A program made the position numbers and the translations under genes. Positions 7,371 to 15,048 of a DNA stretch of 15,863 bases are shown here, one piece after another. Source of the DNA: JAWUXM01 sp034111325 (GTDB taxonomy: Bacteria; Pseudomonadota; Alphaproteobacteria; Rickettsiales; JABIRX01); assembly GCA_034111325.1 (NCBI GenBank), contig JAWUXM010000005.1:1-15863 (forward strand), written 5' to 3'. How positions within the stretch are numbered: position 1 is the stretch's first letter; every line of letters begins with the position of its first letter. Under the pieces are notes generated by a model that worked only from the letters and a program-made list of their open reading frames with translations, made no database searches and was not told the DNA's origin.

Positions 7371-8744
7371 CTATTCAACTGGCTTTTTCTCAACCGCATT
7401 CTCTATGAACTCGTTAACTATATCCACTTCAATGAAATTCAATGGCGCTTCTGAAACAATTTTTGGCACTTCATTAGACAACTCCATGACATTCAATAAA
7501 CGTTCAGAAACTCCACTTTCACGGAATCTAAACACTCCATTTACACCAGCGAAACCATTCTTTTGCTTAAAGCTAATTTGTGAAAAATCAGGATCCTCCG
7601 AAAAAGACGCAACTGTAATTACAGTTGATAGTGCGTCATAAGCAAGGCTTGCGATTCTAAGTGGTTCATGATTATAGATCTTCTGAAAATGTGCGTTAAA
7701 AACCTCCTGATTATCATTTGCCACATCAACATACAACATATCCTTAAGAATGGCTTTGTTAGTAATGTTTGCAGGATCGAAAGCACGCACAGAAAGCAAT
7801 TTAATATTTTGTTCCATAATATCAGTATAGCTTAGTATAGAAGCTATTTGGCTTAGCGCTTTATCCTCAGCTACAACTATCAGTGCACGTTTGAATTTCG
7901 CAATATCACGATATTTTTTATTACCAAACTCATCCAATTCGACTTCCTTGCCTTTAACTCTTGCCGCAAATAAGGGATTACCCTCTTCATCAGTTGGTAT
8001 CTCTTTCAAAGCACGTAGAGCACGCTTTACATTTGTCGGTAATTTATCTGATGAAAGGTAAAACTCGCTCTTCATTACCAAGCCTTTGTTTAGATCAACA
8101 ATTTTTCGTACTTCCTTTACAACATCTGCGCCATATTGATTCCCTGGGGCAATCACCGCATAATAATTTATGCCCTGCTTAAAAGAATAGTTTAGCAAAT
8201 GACTGACTTTGTCACGATAATCCACACTCATTAACAACACACCATCTTCCGCCAAAGACAGGTCATTAGAAAAAGAGATAATGGTAATATTGTTCATTTT
8301 AGCAATTGGCGCAATCGCTTTAATTACCTTACTGAAAACCGGCCCAACCACAACGCGTATGTCATTAGCAATAATTTCATCCATAGCGCTAATCGCTTCA
8401 AACTCATTGGCTTTCGTATCAAAAGGCACCAATACTATGCGTGAATTTGCTTGGTCAAATAAGGCAAGCTCCATTGCCTCAAACATTGCTTTACCTAATT
8501 TTGCGTGTGACCCTGACAATGGCAACATTACCGCAATTTTAATTTCCTCCTTACTATTAAATTTAAGGTTTTGATAGCGCAAATCCCCCACACGCTCAGC
8601 ATTTGGCGTTGTAACAATTGGCTCGGTTTGGTCAGTAATGATTGGTGATGGTGCTTTTGCTGATTTTTGCCAATTTACAGGAAAGTTAATACAACTTGCC
8701 AAAAGCAATATAAAAACTAAGCTGATGCGGGTTCTAGACAACAT
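7371..8744 (-). CDS. LpoA-like penicillin-binding protein activator lipoprotein
   Basis: 457 aa from the ATG at 8744. A lipoprotein signal with a perfect lipobox LASC places Cys18 as the lipidated residue. The mature part has the type I periplasmic-binding (Leu/Ile/Val-binding) fold: IKIAVMLPLSGSHAKLGKAM at the start, then VVVGPVFSKVIKAIAPIAK and ITIISFSND, later the segment around YAVIAPGNQYG. It corresponds to the C-terminal domain of LpoA, the outer-membrane lipoprotein that activates PBP1A in enterobacteria, and to the shorter alphaproteobacterial penicillin-binding-protein activator family without the N-terminal TPR domain. It is divergent from rsmI, with only 18 bp between start codons, and mrcA follows rsmI, so activator and likely partner are neighbours. 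A TTG at 8753 would add three residues but has no support. A solute-binding protein of a transporter is less likely because no permease or ATPase genes are nearby. Confidence 0.8.
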   Translation of the reverse strand: MLSRTRISLVFILLLASCINFPVNWQKSAKAPSPIITDQTEPIVTTPNAERVGDLRYQNLKFNSKEEIKIAVMLPLSGSHAKLGKAMFEAMELALFDQANSRIVLVPFDTKANEFEAISAMDEIIANDIRVVVGPVFSKVIKAIAPIAKMNNITIISFSNDLSLAEDGVLLMSVDYRDKVSHLLNYSFKQGINYYAVIAPGNQYGADVVKEVRKIVDLNKGLVMKSEFYLSSDKLPTNVKRALRALKEIPTDEEGNPLFAARVKGKEVELDEFGNKKYRDIAKFKRALIVVAEDKALSQIASILSYTDIMEQNIKLLSVRAFDPANITNKAILKDMLYVDVANDNQEVFNAHFQKIYNHEPLRIASLAYDALSTVITVASFSEDPDFSQISFKQKNGFAGVNGVFRFRESGVSERLLNVMELSNEVPKIVSEAPLNFIEVDIVNEFIENAVEKKPVE

Positions 8745-8762
8745 TAATAGCAAGAAAAATAG

Positions 8763-9632
8763 ATGAATTCTACAGCAATAGATAGCAGTAAAAAATTAGA
8801 AGGCAAACTTCTTGCAGGGCTTTATATCGTCGCCACACCAATCGGCAATTTAAGCGATATCACGCTGCGTGCTTTGGATGTCTTACAAAGGGTAGATTTA
8901 ATCGCTTGTGAAGATACAAGAGTTAGCGGCAAGCTTTTAGCACATTATAAAATCACCACCAAGAAACTTTGCTATAATGATTTCAGCAATGATAAAGAAC
9001 GTAGTAAAATCATAGAGTTACTCAAAGAAGGCAAGAATATTGCTTTAATTTCTGATGCTGGCACACCGCTAATTTCCGACCCTGGCTATAAACTAATCAA
9101 AGCTGTGCGCGCGGCGAATATCCAAGTAACACCAATTACTGGCGCATCAGCGGTTACAACGGCAATTTCAGCTTCTGATATTGCTTCACATAGATTTACA
9201 TTCCTTGGCTTTCTGCCACCTAAACAAAATGCCCGCCAACAGGCTTTAACAGAATTTAAAGATATTGGCACGAGTCTAATATTATTCGAATCCCCTAACC
9301 GCATCGAACGTCTTATCGAGGACATTCAGATAGTTATGGGCAATCGCAAAATCAATATTTGCCGTGAATTAACTAAAATGCATGAAGAAATAATCTCTGG
9401 GCAAGTGGCTGATTTATCTGGCACAATCACCAAAAAAGGAGAGTTCGTTGTGATTATTGAAGCAAGCGAGAAACCAGAAGCGACAGAAGATGAGACGGAT
9501 CTTATTTTAAGAGAAGGCGCAAAATATATGAGTGTGAAAGATCTTGTTGAATTTACCTGTAAAATTACTGGCAAAAAAAAGAATCTTATCTATAAAAAAG
9601 CCCTCGCTAAGCAAAAGGATCATAATGACTAA
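8763..9632 (+). CDS. rsmI: 16S rRNA (cytidine1402-2'-O)-methyltransferase
   Basis: 289 aa. RsmI uses S-adenosylmethionine to 2'-O-methylate C1402 in the decoding centre of 16S rRNA. The tetrapyrrole-methylase (SAM-MT class III) fold is clear: YIVATPIGNLSDIT (21-34), ACEDTR (48-53), ALISDAGTPLISDPGYKL (94-111), ITGASA (125-130) and FLGFLPPK (147-154) are all conserved RsmI marks, and the length is normal. The first 18 residues are non-conserved. No strong ribosome binding site precedes the ATG, so a slightly later start is possible. The promoter must lie inside the divergent lipoprotein gene. The stop codon overlaps the start of mrcA by 8 bp, implying coupled translation. In many proteobacteria rsmI sits next to the LpoA-type gene, as here. 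Confidence 0.96.
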   Translation: MNSTAIDSSKKLEGKLLAGLYIVATPIGNLSDITLRALDVLQRVDLIACEDTRVSGKLLAHYKITTKKLCYNDFSNDKERSKIIELLKEGKNIALISDAGTPLISDPGYKLIKAVRAANIQVTPITGASAVTTAISASDIASHRFTFLGFLPPKQNARQQALTEFKDIGTSLILFESPNRIERLIEDIQIVMGNRKINICRELTKMHEEIISGQVADLSGTITKKGEFVVIIEASEKPEATEDETDLILREGAKYMSVKDLVEFTCKITGKKKNLIYKKALAKQKDHND

Positions 9633-12135
9633 ATTACGCAAATATATCAAACCACTTTTAACCTTGGCATTTCTTGGCGGCGCAGCTTTGCTAATAACCT
9701 TACTATATTTCAACAGCTCCCTACCTAGCTACAAACAACTCAAAAACTACAACCCGCCTACCATAAGCCGCTTTTACGCCGCAAATGGTGATTTGCTTGA
9801 GGAGTATGCCAAAGAAAGACGTTTATTCACCCCAATTGCAAAAATGCCTAAAAATGTTATAAATGCCTTTATTTCTGCTGAAGATAGCAATTTCTATAAC
9901 CATAGCGGTGTTGACTTAAAAAGCTTCTTTCGTGCAATGTGGCAGAATATATTCTTAGTTAGCCATGGCAAATCCATGGTTGGCGGTTCTACCATTACTC
10001 AACAAATCGTCAAAAACACCATACTCTCCAACGAAAGAACCATTAGCCGCAAAATAAAAGAGGCAATATTAGCGATCAAAATTTCTAAATATCTTTCAAA
10101 AGAAGAGGTTTTAGAACTTTATTTAAATGAAATATATCTTGGCAACCGCTCTTATGGCGTTACCGCTGCTGCGCTTAATTATTTTAACAAATCAATTAAT
10201 GAGCTAACCATTGCCGAAGCAGCCTTCTTAGCGGCACTGCCCAAAGCCCCAGCCTCACTTAACCCTAATAGAAACTATGATCGTGCGATTGAACGACGCA
10301 ACTGGGTAATTTCACGCTTAGTAAGCGAAGGCTATATCACACCAGAAGAAGCAGAAATAGAAAAAGCAGCACCGATTTTACTACAAAGCAAAAACGAAAA
10401 AAACCTTACTGATGCTCAATCATTTGCTGAAACTGTTAGACAACAAATAGAAGAGCTATATGGCAAAGATATGATCTATGAAGAAGGGATTGCAGTTTCA
10501 ACAACGCTTTCTTCAACGCTGCAAGAATATGCCGTTGCTGCATTACAAAAAGGCATCAGAAATTATGATATGCGGCATGGCTATCGTGGCGCTATTGGCT
10601 TTATTGAGATAGTAACTGCTGAGCAAATCATAGGTCAGGAAAGTCCAGATACAGAGATTATAGAAACTAGTAATTGGGCAGAAAAATTAGCAGATATCAA
10701 TAAACCAACCAATATCAGCAATTGGGATCTTGCCGTAATTTTAGAGCTAAATGATGAATTTGCCCAAATTGGCTTTGAAGATAATGTTCTTGGGCAAATC
10801 CTTCTCACAGACCTCACTTGGGCAAAAAAGGCACTTAACATAACTGACCCAGAAACTAATATCACCACAGAAAGTCTCGGCCCCAAAATTACTAAACCAA
10901 GTGATGTTTTACAAATTGGCGATGTCGTGATTGTCGAAAAAGTCCCTAATACTCTGGCCAATAACTACAGACTACGGCAAGTTCCTGCGGTAAATGGCGC
11001 GCTCATAGCTCTAAATCCGCATAGTGGCTCTGTTGTGGCGATGGTTGGTGGTTACAATGACACGATTGGTTTTAACCGCGCCACGCAAGCTAAACGTCAA
11101 CCAGGCTCAGTCATGAAGCCTTTTACATATCTTGCCGCACTAGAAGCTGGAATTCCATCTACCACAATCATTATTGATGATGAAGTGCGTATGAAAAAAG
11201 AGGATGGCACTTATTGGATACCACAAAATTACTCAAATAAATATTACGGCCCAACGACAATGCGCACTGGGCTTGAAAAATCACGCAATGTTGCAACTGT
11301 ACGTTTGGCAGAAATGGCGGGGATTTATAAGGTTGCAGAGATCGTTAAAAGATTCGGTATCGACCCAAAGCCAACAATTAATTATTCGATGGTTTTAGGC
11401 GCCGCTGAAACTACATTACTAGACATCACGAATGCTTACGCAATGCTTGCCAATGGTGGCAAAAAGATTACCCCTCAATTCATTGAAAAAATTCAAGATA
11501 AGCATGGCAAAATTATCTACAGAATGGATAATCGCCCTTGTGAGAATTGCCAAATTGACATGACTGTAGAACAGACAGGGTTGGAGACGGAAACGCAACA
11601 ACCAAAACCTAATGGTATAATTTTACCACAAATCGCTGATGTTCGTGAAACTATGACTGATGAGCGTTCAGCCTATCAGATGGTTTCCCTACTTGAAGGT
11701 GTTGTCCAACGCGGTACGGGCTGGCGGGCAAAATATATCGGCAAGCCACTCGGCGGCAAAACTGGCACAACAAATGATAGTTTTGACGCATGGTTTATTG
11801 GCTTCTCGCCTGATCTTGTTGTTGGCGTTTGGGTTGGTTTTGATCAACCTAAAACCTTAGGCAGAAATGAAACTGGCTCTTCTGCTGCTGCACCAATTTT
11901 CGTTGATTTCATGACAAACGCTTTAGCCAACGAACCAGCTAAACCCTTCCCTATTCCACAAGGCATTCAATTTAAGAAAATTGACCGCACAACTGGCCGT
12001 AGCCCTTCACCAAACACGCCACAAAAGGATATCATTTTCGAAGCACTGAAAAGCGAGAATATTGATAAAATCCTCAAAGACGAAGAACCAACCGAAACCA
12101 ACGACCTCATCGATTATAACAGTCAGATTTATTAG
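9625..12135 (+). CDS. mrcA: Penicillin-binding protein 1A (bifunctional transglycosylase/transpeptidase)
   Basis: 836 aa, class A PBP. One membrane anchor (about 11-29) is followed by a GT51 glycosyltransferase domain with catalytic Glu86 in SAEDSNFY, the motif GGSTITQQ (120-127), and the run KEEVLELYLNEIYLG (159-173). An OB-like insertion (about 320-455) precedes the transpeptidase domain, which has GSVMKPF (nucleophile Ser495, Lys498), SRN (553-555) and KTGT (712-715), so both activities look intact. It polymerises and cross-links peptidoglycan in the periplasm. The start at 9625 is chosen because AAGGA (9615-9619) lies 5 nt upstream and the cytoplasmic-anchor layout fits; an in-frame TTG at 9544 lies deep within rsmI. 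It overlaps rsmI by 8 bp and probably shares its mRNA. The proximity of the LpoA-like gene suggests that protein as its activator. No terminator is visible after the stop. Confidence 0.96.
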   Translation: MTKLRKYIKPLLTLAFLGGAALLITLLYFNSSLPSYKQLKNYNPPTISRFYAANGDLLEEYAKERRLFTPIAKMPKNVINAFISAEDSNFYNHSGVDLKSFFRAMWQNIFLVSHGKSMVGGSTITQQIVKNTILSNERTISRKIKEAILAIKISKYLSKEEVLELYLNEIYLGNRSYGVTAAALNYFNKSINELTIAEAAFLAALPKAPASLNPNRNYDRAIERRNWVISRLVSEGYITPEEAEIEKAAPILLQSKNEKNLTDAQSFAETVRQQIEELYGKDMIYEEGIAVSTTLSSTLQEYAVAALQKGIRNYDMRHGYRGAIGFIEIVTAEQIIGQESPDTEIIETSNWAEKLADINKPTNISNWDLAVILELNDEFAQIGFEDNVLGQILLTDLTWAKKALNITDPETNITTESLGPKITKPSDVLQIGDVVIVEKVPNTLANNYRLRQVPAVNGALIALNPHSGSVVAMVGGYNDTIGFNRATQAKRQPGSVMKPFTYLAALEAGIPSTTIIIDDEVRMKKEDGTYWIPQNYSNKYYGPTTMRTGLEKSRNVATVRLAEMAGIYKVAEIVKRFGIDPKPTINYSMVLGAAETTLLDITNAYAMLANGGKKITPQFIEKIQDKHGKIIYRMDNRPCENCQIDMTVEQTGLETETQQPKPNGIILPQIADVRETMTDERSAYQMVSLLEGVVQRGTGWRAKYIGKPLGGKTGTTNDSFDAWFIGFSPDLVVGVWVGFDQPKTLGRNETGSSAAAPIFVDFMTNALANEPAKPFPIPQGIQFKKIDRTTGRSPSPNTPQKDIIFEALKSENIDKILKDEEPTETNDLIDYNSQIY

Positions 12136-12141
12136 ACAAAT

Positions 12142-12203
12142 TTGACATAGCACAATATATGATTTATAATATGAATAACATTAATATTATTTATAACATT
12201 CAT
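12142..12203 (+). promoter_or_regulatory. Consensus sigma-70 promoter with palindromic operator for the toxin-antitoxin pair
   Basis: TTGACA (12142-12147) and TATAAT (12165-12170) are perfect consensus boxes with an exact 17-bp spacer. Immediately downstream, from 12171 to 12203, lies an imperfect palindrome with arms atgaat (12171-12176) and attcat (12198-12203) around a symmetric AT-only centre (aatatt). It spans the predicted start site near 12177 and reaches into the antitoxin ATG at 12202. This is the usual place for autorepression by a ribbon-helix-helix antitoxin. There is no Shine-Dalgarno sequence in the leader of about 25 nt. Confidence 0.75.
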
Positions 12204-12462
12204 GACAAGCACAACTGGAACCACCAATTTATCATGCACTATCCCAAAGGAATTAGGCCATCAATTAAACCTTCTATCCACTCTAGAGGAAAGAAGTAAG
12301 AGCTATTACGTCAAAACAGCTCTGCAAGAATTTATCAGTGAAAGGCTGGAAAATGCTCTTCTCACTAAAATGGGTGATGAAGCCTATAAAGAATATATAG
12401 ATTCTGGCGAGGAAGGTGTTTCTTATAACGACCTAAGAAAAGAACTAGGCTTGGATCAATAA
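12202..12462 (+). CDS. Type II antitoxin, ribbon-helix-helix (RelB/DinJ-like)
   Basis: 86 aa. The N-terminal part (about 8-50: NLSCTIPKELGHQLNLLS followed by RSKSYYVKTALQEFISERLEN) has the strand-helix-helix pattern of MetJ/Arc-type DNA-binding antitoxins. The C-terminal part, ending YNDLRKELGLDQ, is acidic and likely wraps the toxin. Such proteins neutralise the toxin and repress their own operon, probably through the palindrome at 12171-12203. The stop codon overlaps the toxin start by 1 bp (TAATG), which couples their translation. Twenty-two bases of its 3' end (12438-12459) recur exactly at 13983-14004, fused to a fragment of proA. Confidence 0.85.
   Translation: MTSTTGTTNLSCTIPKELGHQLNLLSTLEERSKSYYVKTALQEFISERLENALLTKMGDEAYKEYIDSGEEGVSYNDLRKELGLDQ
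12438..12459 (+). repeat. 22-bp antitoxin 3' end that recurs at 13983-14004
   Basis: The last 22 sense bases of the antitoxin gene, starting aaaagaactaggctt, are found unchanged at 13983-14004. An exact 22-base match 1.5 kb apart in a non-coding patch is far beyond chance for this composition, and it marks a recombination breakpoint. Sequences on both sides of the match differ between the copies. Confidence 0.85.
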
Positions 12463-12722
12463 TGCACATTACTTTCTCCAAAAGAGCGGTTAAAGAATTT
12501 AAGAAACTTGAGCCGCAAATAAAAAAACGTATGGATAAAGCTATTCAAAGCAAGCTTCTCAAAGATCCAGAAAACGAAATCATTTCTCTTACTGGTAGCT
12601 TAAAGAAACTATATAAATTTCGAGTTGGTAACTACAGGTTAGTCTGCCAGAAAGAAGATAATAAATTGCTAATACTAGTGGTAACTATTAAACACCGAAA
12701 AGAAGTCTACGACTCATTATAA
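12462..12722 (+). CDS. RelE/ParE-superfamily toxin
   Basis: 86 aa. The pattern ITFSKRAVKEFKKLEPQIKKRM, then KLYKFRVGNYRLVCQ (49-63) and the end IKHRKEVYDSL (76-86) matches RelE/StbE-type toxins, which are ribosome-dependent mRNA interferases. Candidate RNA-contacting residues are Arg54, Arg59, Arg79 and Tyr83. All look present, so the toxin is probably functional. It starts within the antitoxin stop codon. The ParE branch (gyrase poison) shares the fold; the HR-x-x-VY ending favours RelE. A lone pair like this in an accessory region often marks mobile or recently acquired DNA. Confidence 0.88.
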   Translation: MHITFSKRAVKEFKKLEPQIKKRMDKAIQSKLLKDPENEIISLTGSLKKLYKFRVGNYRLVCQKEDNKLLILVVTIKHRKEVYDSL

Positions 12723-12822
12723 GGACGGTTGCTTCCTACAACATCCTATAAATGACTACCCAATACTTGCATAAAATGATCAACTTATTCTATCTTAAGT
12801 AGAACAAACTGATTATTTGTCC

Positions 12823-12851
12823 TTGCAGCACAACCTAAAATAGTATATAAT
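12823..12851 (+). promoter_or_regulatory. Promoter of the 307-aa orphan gene
   Basis: TTGCAG (12823-12828) and a perfect TATAAT (12846-12851) have a 17-bp spacer; transcription would start near 12858. The leader contains GAAGG (12874-12878), 7 nt before the ATG at 12886. The upstream in-frame ATG at 12850 overlaps the -10 box and so cannot be the start if this promoter is used. Confidence 0.65.
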
Positions 12852-12885
12852 GGTTTTTCTATTAATATTTTTTGAAGGTATAATC

Positions 12886-13809
12886 ATGAAGGATCAAATA
12901 TTTAAAAACCTAATAATAATCGCTGATGACAGCGTCGCAGTCGAGTTAAGAGTTGAAGCTGTTAAATCCATAGATAGTATATTACAAACAGAACCAGACC
13001 TTATTTTTGCACGTAATCAGAATCAAGGACTTTTTATTAGCCAAGCCTTTTCTCTAAAAAAAGATATAAAATTCAAGGATGGTCAGCCCGATTATGGAAC
13101 ACTCTATGAAGCGCCATGGCTTATGTTGGCTGCAACAGTAAAAAAAGCATATGATAAAGTAGGTAACAAAAGTCAATTTAGAGAAGAACTGCAAGAATTT
13201 GCATTTTCAATAGCTAGAAACGGCTATAAGGAAGCGTATTTTATTTTTGACAGTGAATATGTAGATTTATTCAAAAAGGATCAAGAAGGCAAAAAAGGCA
13301 AAAACATTGCTGACCTTGCAGTATCAGACAAACATCCTTCATTAGTTTCCATTACCCTTAATCAACTATTGGATGAATCAAAAAAATTAAAAGCAGGTCA
13401 AGAAGATAACGCCGCTCTTTTCTTAAAGAAAAATAAAAAATGTCCAAGAGTTATTGCAGTTTTATTTTCAGGAAAAGAGAAAAAAATAGAGCTAGAAGAT
13501 GTTGATCTGAAAGCAGTTTATCAGAATTTAACCCAACTCCAAACCAGACAAACTATAATTGACCAATATATGGAACTTGCCTTTATAGCTATCAACAACG
13601 CTGGTCAAAGAGAAGAGTTACAATCTCGTCTATCTTCAGACATGGAAACAGCACAAAGTGGTGATAAGGAAGTGGCTGATAAACAAGTAGCACCATGGCA
13701 AGAGAAGGTTAAGCAAACAACAAAACCAACCTCTATAGATATCATAGATGATATTATTTCTATGTTAGATGGCCCTAACTCTAGCAAGGATAGTTTTAAT
13801 AGCCGTTAA
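12886..13809 (+). CDS. Hypothetical protein, unrecognised family
   Basis: 307 aa, starting MKDQIFKNLIIIADD. I do not recognise a family. It has no signal peptide and no membrane segment. It reads as a soluble, charged, mainly helical protein with lysine-rich stretches (KKDQEGKKGKN and SGKEKKIELED) and a polar, probably flexible C-terminal tail of about 45 residues (from about EMTAQSGDKE-like sequence to the end). The helices around 15-35 (SVAVELRVEAVKSIDSIL) look like a single HEAT-type repeat, but I see no array. The start is supported by GAAGG at 12874-12878 and by the promoter at 12823-12851. It sits between the toxin-antitoxin pair and the rearranged proA junction, in its own transcription unit. 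Position suggests accessory cargo; function is unknown. Confidence 0.75.
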   Translation: MKDQIFKNLIIIADDSVAVELRVEAVKSIDSILQTEPDLIFARNQNQGLFISQAFSLKKDIKFKDGQPDYGTLYEAPWLMLAATVKKAYDKVGNKSQFREELQEFAFSIARNGYKEAYFIFDSEYVDLFKKDQEGKKGKNIADLAVSDKHPSLVSITLNQLLDESKKLKAGQEDNAALFLKKNKKCPRVIAVLFSGKEKKIELEDVDLKAVYQNLTQLQTRQTIIDQYMELAFIAINNAGQREELQSRLSSDMETAQSGDKEVADKQVAPWQEKVKQTTKPTSIDIIDDIISMLDGPNSSKDSFNSR

Positions 13810-13831
13810 ACAAGTATCTAATTTCTGCTAA

Positions 13832-13858
13832 CCATACAAGCCTATGGCATTTTTATTT
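13832..13858 (+). terminator. Weak possible terminator after the orphan gene
   Basis: A 5-bp stem, ccata (13832-13836) with tatgg (13843-13847), is followed by a T-rich stretch (catttttatttta). The stem is short and AT-rich, so it is only a weak candidate; position 23 bp after the orphan stop favours it. Confidence 0.3.
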
Positions 13859-13890
13859 TATCGCGTTATATTGGCACTCAAAACTTATAT

Positions 13891-13991
13891 AAAACACATG
13901 ACTGAAATAAATAACGTAATTCTTACCATCGCCAAGCAAGCCAAAGAGGCTTATATGGTTTTAGCAAATAGCTCAACACAACAAAAGAACT
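13891..13991 (+). repeat. 101-bp direct repeat, upstream copy (proA 5' end)
   Basis: From aaaacacatg to aaaagaact this segment matches 15647-15747 with two mismatches in 101 bp (the G of atggtt against A, and C against A in the run after gctcaac). It covers 7 bp before the proA start codon and the first 31 codons. The two copies are 1,756 bp apart, in the same orientation, and enclose the Mrr-type module. Confidence 0.95.
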
Positions 13992-13993
13992 AG
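13898..13993 (+). pseudogene. Truncated proA 5' fragment
   Basis: A 31-codon frame starting MTEINNVILTIAKQAKEAY is nearly identical to the N-terminus of the intact proA at 15654 (Val for Ile and Gln for Lys are the only changes). It ends at a TAG supplied by foreign sequence. The rest of the enzyme, including the catalytic Cys, is absent, so it is a remnant. After the TAG the same frame reads 14 more codons (AWIKVDKETLANKE) to TAA at 14036, of unknown origin. Confidence 0.9.
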
Positions 13994-14004
13994 GCTTGGA
14001 TCAA
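13983..14004 (+). repeat. Exact 22-bp copy of the antitoxin 3' end, fused to the proA fragment
   Basis: Identical to 12438-12459. Its first 9 bases (aaaagaact) are shared by proA, by the antitoxin gene and by this junction, so the join could have formed by pairing at this microhomology. After 14004 the sequence departs from the antitoxin gene, so a second breakpoint lies there. Confidence 0.85.
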
Positions 14005-14046
14005 AGTTGATAAGGAAACATTAGCTAACAAAGAATAAATAAATTC

Positions 14047-15048
14047 ATGACATATTACTTAGTTAGAGTTGGAGAAGGGTCTAAATATATAAACGAGGCC
14101 AAAAAAAATAACTTTATAGCAATAGGATGGGAAGATTTAGAAATTGACCTAAATAAAATAAACAATATCGAAGATTTAAAACAAAACTTAATTAAATCGT
14201 ATCCCAACTATACCAATTCACAATTAGGGGTTCAGGCTGGTCAAATATTTCGCTTTAAAGAACTTCAACATAACGATGTAGTTTTATCACCAATTGGTAA
14301 TGGACAATATTCAGTTGGCATAATTACTGGAAACTACAATTACAAAACCAACCCCACAGATGCCTGCCCATACAAACACAGGCACCAAGTTAAGTGGTTA
14401 GATACTATCTTAAAAAAACAAGATATGTCTTCTAATTTAACATATTCACTTGGAGCAACATTAACTATCTTTTCACTAGATAAATATTCTGGTGAAATTC
14501 AGTCTTTAATTGATGGAAAATCAATTACACCAGCAGAACAACCAGAGCGAATAAGAGATGTAATTATAAATGGATTATTTGAATTGGATGGCAAGGAGTT
14601 TGAAGAGTTTGCCAGCCATTTACTTTCAATCATTGGCTTTAAAGCAACCACAACTCAATATGTTGGAGATAAGGGAATTGATGTTAACGGCATTTTAAAT
14701 GTTGATGGAATAGCCGAAATCATCTTAAGAGTGCAAGTAAAAAGAATGAAGGGCTCTATTGGGAACAAAGATATTTTAGCGATGAGGGGGACACTTGCCC
14801 AAGGTGAGCATGCTTGTTTTATAACCTTATCAAGTTTTTCAAAACAAGCTCAAGTAGAGGCAGAAGCGGCTGGCAAGGTTTCTGTAAAACTAATTGACGG
14901 CGAAGATTTAGCTAGTCTTGTGTTAAAGCACTTTGATGACATAGATCAGAAGTATCGCAGCCTTTTCTTAATCAAAAAAAGAAAGACTTTAATCTTGAAG
15001 AACTGTTTGAATTTCAAGGTGTGCAAGAAGAAAGGGAGGGAGAATTAA
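14047..15048 (+). CDS. Mrr-type restriction endonuclease with PUA/EVE-like N-terminal domain (frame probably broken at the C-terminus)
   Basis: 333 aa. Residues about 1-150 (YLVRVGEGSKYINEAKKNNFIAIGW..., then DVVLSPIGNGQYSVGIITGNY) look like the PUA/EVE-type domain that precedes nuclease domains in some modification-dependent restriction enzymes, where it is thought to read modified bases. Residues about 178-295 form a Mrr catalytic domain of the PD-(D/E)xK class: FELDGKEFEEFASHLLSIIGF, then GDKGIDVNG (Asp212) and VQVKRMKG (Gln230, Lys232), the usual Mrr D...QxK core, so the nuclease core appears intact. The family cleaves methylated or otherwise modified foreign DNA. After the A7 tract at 14974-14980 the last 24 residues (RKTLILKN... 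to the end) look like out-of-frame noise, while the next frame gives coherent sequence. No ribosome binding site is obvious. The gene lies between the two proA repeats. Confidence 0.75.
   Translation: MTYYLVRVGEGSKYINEAKKNNFIAIGWEDLEIDLNKINNIEDLKQNLIKSYPNYTNSQLGVQAGQIFRFKELQHNDVVLSPIGNGQYSVGIITGNYNYKTNPTDACPYKHRHQVKWLDTILKKQDMSSNLTYSLGATLTIFSLDKYSGEIQSLIDGKSITPAEQPERIRDVIINGLFELDGKEFEEFASHLLSIIGFKATTTQYVGDKGIDVNGILNVDGIAEIILRVQVKRMKGSIGNKDILAMRGTLAQGEHACFITLSSFSKQAQVEAEAAGKVSVKLIDGEDLASLVLKHFDDIDQKYRSLFLIKKRKTLILKNCLNFKVCKKKGREN

Noticed and set aside
9544..9624. TTG at 9544 as the mrcA start
   Set aside because: It would place 81 bp inside rsmI and add a tail before the membrane anchor; 9625 has AAGGA at 5 nt.
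12850..12885. ATG at 12850 as the start of the orphan gene
   Set aside because: It overlaps the -10 box of the promoter and has no ribosome binding site, while 12886 has GAAGG 7 nt upstream.
14974..14981. Canonical -1 slippery heptamer at the A7G tract
   Set aside because: The string AAAAAAG is present, but in the upstream frame the codons are AAA AAA AGA, so the heptamer is not in the phase needed for classic dual-tRNA slippage. Simple indel or tract slippage remains possible.
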